The position numbers and the translations under genes were made by a program. The notes below the pieces were generated by a model. That model did no database searches. It had not been told where the DNA came from and was given only the letters and a program-made list of their open reading frames with translations. From the NCBI GenBank assembly GCA_025054735.1, contig JANWZG010000002.1, positions 1 through 24,563 on the forward strand: 24,563 nt of DNA, written 5' to 3'. Shown here in pieces: positions 22,691 through 24,563 of this stretch. Numbering within the stretch: position 1 is the first letter of the stretch; each line of letters starts with the position of its first letter. This DNA is from Cyanobacteriota bacterium (GTDB taxonomy: Bacteria > Cyanobacteriota > Cyanobacteriia > SKYG9).

Positions 22691-24040
22691 ATGAAACCGT
22701 TGGTTGCTGCTGTTGCTGCATTCACTCTGGGTGCTGTGGCTATTCATCTGCCTACGATCGCCCCACCACTGATGGCTGCGGTCACCTTTGGCCAACGGGA
22801 AGTTGACCAGTCTCGATTTATCGTCATGGCGGTACCTCGTGGGCAAACAGCCTACAACTTGTTAATTGTGGAACAGTTAGCAACCCAACCCAATGCTAGG
22901 GCTTGCTGGCGTGTGAATAATGATGCTGCCCAAACGGTGGAACCACTGTTACTAAACTTTGACTTCACGGGTATCTGTGGGCGTGGCACCGATAGTAATG
23001 CATTTTCAATTCGCATGGCAGGGGAGGATTTGGGCCTGAAGTATAGCCTGCGCTTGGCTGAGCGTGATGGGGTGGTGGTATTATTGGCGACACCCAGCGA
23101 TCGCACGCTACCGGAGCTAGAGTTAGGCAAAACCCGTGCCAACCTACGCAGCCCCATGAAAATTGACCTAAATCCCGACTGGCGGCTAACTCGACGTACC
23201 TACAACGGCAGGAACTTACCCCATATCTACTTCACAAACAACACCAGTTTGGCAACGATCGCAGCCCAAACCCCACGATCGTCTCCTAGTCCCAGCCCTA
23301 GCCCAGTTCTGATACCTTCTCCTAGCCCTTCTCCCGTTGTTTCCCCTAGTCCAGTTCCCAGTCCTTCTCCTATTGGGTCACCTAGCCCTGTTAGCAGCCC
23401 ATCACCAGTGGCTTCCCCTAGTCCGTCTAGTTATACTGCTCAAGTGCAGCAACTCTATCGAGAAGTGCTAAATCGCGAGGCCGATGCCCCTGGATTGGCT
23501 TATCATGTGCGCCGTATGGAACAGGGCCGCACCTTAGAACAAGTCCGGCAAGACATACAAACTAGCCCAGAGGGACGGCGGCTTACGATCGCCCGTGTGT
23601 TTCAGCAAGAGGTTGGCAGACAGCCCGATGCTGCTATTGTCAATTTGTATAGTCAGCGGATAGGGGAGCAAGGATGGAGCCTTGAGCGGGTTCGCCAAGA
23701 TATCCGTCAAAACTATGGACAGACTGTCGTGGTGATAGGTACTCCTAGTTCACCCTCACCATCACTGACAGGTACTCCCACTTCACCCTCACCGTCACTG
23801 ACAGGGCTATTTCCTGAGCGGGCTTATTTTGTGGTGATTCCAGCAGCGACTAGAGATTTGCCAGCGATCGCCCGTAGGGTCAACCAACTGGGTGTTTCTA
23901 CGGTCAACATTTTTCAGCGTGAAAGCCCCCGTGGCCCCCATGTTGCTGTTGGGCCATTTATGCAGCGAGGCTTGGCTGAACAGTGGAAAAGCTACCTGAG
24001 AAATGCTGGATTCGATGCCAGGGTTTACTTTGGTGACTAA
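22691..24040 (+). CDS. Secreted DUF3747-DUF4214-SPOR-like multidomain protein
   Basis: A 449-residue exported protein, probably cell-wall or periplasmic. A hydrophobic N-terminal signal (about 1-30, LVAAVAAFTLGAVAIHLPTI) is followed by a DUF3747 domain (about 31-185; begins TFGQREVDQSRFIVMAVP, contains ACWRV and FDFTGICGRGTDSNAF). Next is a Pro/Ser linker of repeated PSPSP units (about 196-247), a DUF4214-like segment (about 250-340; QLYREVLNREADAPGL and QDIQTSPEGRR), a second Pro/Ser linker made of a doubled 11-residue unit, and a SPOR-like end (about 376-449; AYFVVIPAATRDLPA, GPFMQRGLAEQWKSYLRNAG). SPOR domains bind peptidoglycan at septa; DUF3747 and DUF4214 have no firmly assigned activity. 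The combination suggests a modular envelope protein. It stands alone between trpF and a broken DUF3465 gene. Confidence 0.8.
   Translation: MKPLVAAVAAFTLGAVAIHLPTIAPPLMAAVTFGQREVDQSRFIVMAVPRGQTAYNLLIVEQLATQPNARACWRVNNDAAQTVEPLLLNFDFTGICGRGTDSNAFSIRMAGEDLGLKYSLRLAERDGVVVLLATPSDRTLPELELGKTRANLRSPMKIDLNPDWRLTRRTYNGRNLPHIYFTNNTSLATIAAQTPRSSPSPSPSPVLIPSPSPSPVVSPSPVPSPSPIGSPSPVSSPSPVASPSPSSYTAQVQQLYREVLNREADAPGLAYHVRRMEQGRTLEQVRQDIQTSPEGRRLTIARVFQQEVGRQPDAAIVNLYSQRIGEQGWSLERVRQDIRQNYGQTVVVIGTPSSPSPSLTGTPTSPSPSLTGLFPERAYFVVIPAATRDLPAIARRVNQLGVSTVNIFQRESPRGPHVAVGPFMQRGLAEQWKSYLRNAGFDARVYFGD
23738..23803 (+). repeat. 33-bp in-frame tandem repeat in the second Pro/Ser linker
   Basis: Two 33-bp units (23738-23770, 23771-23803) encode GTPSSPSPSLT and GTPTSPSPSLT. 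They differ at only a few bases, so the linker grew by one recent duplication. Confidence 0.85.
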
Positions 24041-24052
24041 GGTTCTAGCAAG

Positions 24053-24524
24053 CTACTGATAGCGGCGACCATTATGCTCTAGCCAGCCATCAACATGGCG
24101 ACGGCGAGGGTCACGATGCGTCCAATGAATAATGCCCCCTTGTTGGTTCCACTCATATTCACCATAAAAAGCCACTACATCGCCTACGCGCAACCAGCTA
24201 ATACGAGGCGCTAGGTCGATATTATGAGCAATTAATTAATGTCTGACCAGAGCTTAATCGCAGAATGAACCGCTGGTGCCGACTACCTTGGACATCATCA
24301 CGCAGAATGCGAACTACTTGCCCGCGCCCGGCTACTTGAATATTGCTGAGACGTTGCCTGTAGGCATTAGCAAGAATTTGCTCACTCGTGAGTTGGGTAG
24401 ATTGGGTCTGAACTGGAGTGTTGATGAGCGGATTAAGGTTACCAGCTAAGCCAAGTAATGCAGCGGTGACCAGCAGCAGTGTTAACAATCTAGGCATTTT
24501 AAGATACTTCAGTGTAGATGCCAT
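24053..24524 (-). pseudogene. DUF3465 secreted protein gene, broken by a 4-bp duplication
   Basis: From the ATG at 24524 (or the in-frame ATG at 24497) the minus strand encodes a signal-like N-terminus (MPRLLTLLLVTAALLGLAG), a linker, and the start of DUF3465 (QVVRILRDDVQGSRHQRFIL, RLSSGQTLI). It then stops after 100 residues. The other frame resumes at once with IAHNIDLAPRISWLRVGDVV, FYGEYEWNQQGG, IHWTHRDPRRRHVDGWLEHN and GRRYQ, ending at the stop 24053-24055. At the junction ATTAATTAATT replaces an expected ATTAATT, that is, one extra 4-bp ATTA unit (plus-strand positions near 24229-24240). Removing it gives a single 155-residue ORF of normal family length. DUF3465 function is unknown. It may be a true pseudogene, a strain-level slippage variant, or an assembly error in a short tandem repeat. 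Confidence 0.88.
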
Positions 24525-24563
24525 GATTTTACCCAGGCATCACCTAGCAGTAACGTAGCACCT

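Overview
The window is chromosomal DNA from a cyanobacterium. Three kinds of evidence point that way. (1) The HIP1 palindrome GCGATCGC occurs at least nine times, in genes and spacers on both sides of the window. (2) The genes are characteristically cyanobacterial: ndhB, psaK, a CyaB-type GAF/PAS adenylate cyclase, and the C-terminal half of DNA polymerase III alpha (DnaE) preceded by a split-intein C-fragment. (3) There are DUF3747 and DUF3465 proteins and a ProA paralogue. I cannot name the species from sequence alone.

Left part (1-10,950), mostly housekeeping: the 3' end of glucokinase; split dnaE-C with its 36-residue intein; a convergent class II aldolase-like gene that overlaps dnaE by 4 bp; ndhB; a multi-pass GT39-like membrane protein; a small zinc-ribbon membrane protein 3 bp upstream of a ProA-like gene that lacks the catalytic cysteine; and on the minus strand a large GAF-GAF-PAS-adenylate cyclase.

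Middle part (about 10,951-21,529), an accessory island carrying a type I CRISPR-Cas interference cassette of the DevR/DevS ('MYXAN', I-B-like) family. A WYL transcriptional regulator comes first, then a broken Uma2 gene. The cassette follows: cas6, cas3 (HD plus helicase), an unrecognised 79-residue ORF, a Cas8-like large subunit (Cmx8-like), a DUF559 Vsr-type nuclease, cas7 (DevR/Cst2) and cas5 (DevS/Cmx5). Together these would make crRNA (Cas6), form Cascade (Cas5/7/8) and degrade targets (Cas3). No cas1, cas2, cas4 or CRISPR array lies in the window, so this copy must use arrays or adaptation genes elsewhere, or be an orphan. Five copies or remnants of one palindromic, MITE-like repeat (GCCCTCA...TGAGGGC ends, CTCCCAA/TTGGGAG inner hairpins) lie in the spacers of this cassette and nowhere else in the window. 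They have touched the 3' ends of at least two ORFs.

Right part (21,530-24,563), housekeeping again: psaK (minus strand) with a good promoter, divergent trpF, a secreted DUF3747-DUF4214-SPOR-like protein, and a DUF3465 gene broken by a 4-bp tandem duplication. The points most worth checking are the DUF559 nuclease and the 79-residue ORF inside an adaptation-less cas operon, the repeat family confined to that operon, the Cys-less ProA, and the one-event DUF3465 frameshift.
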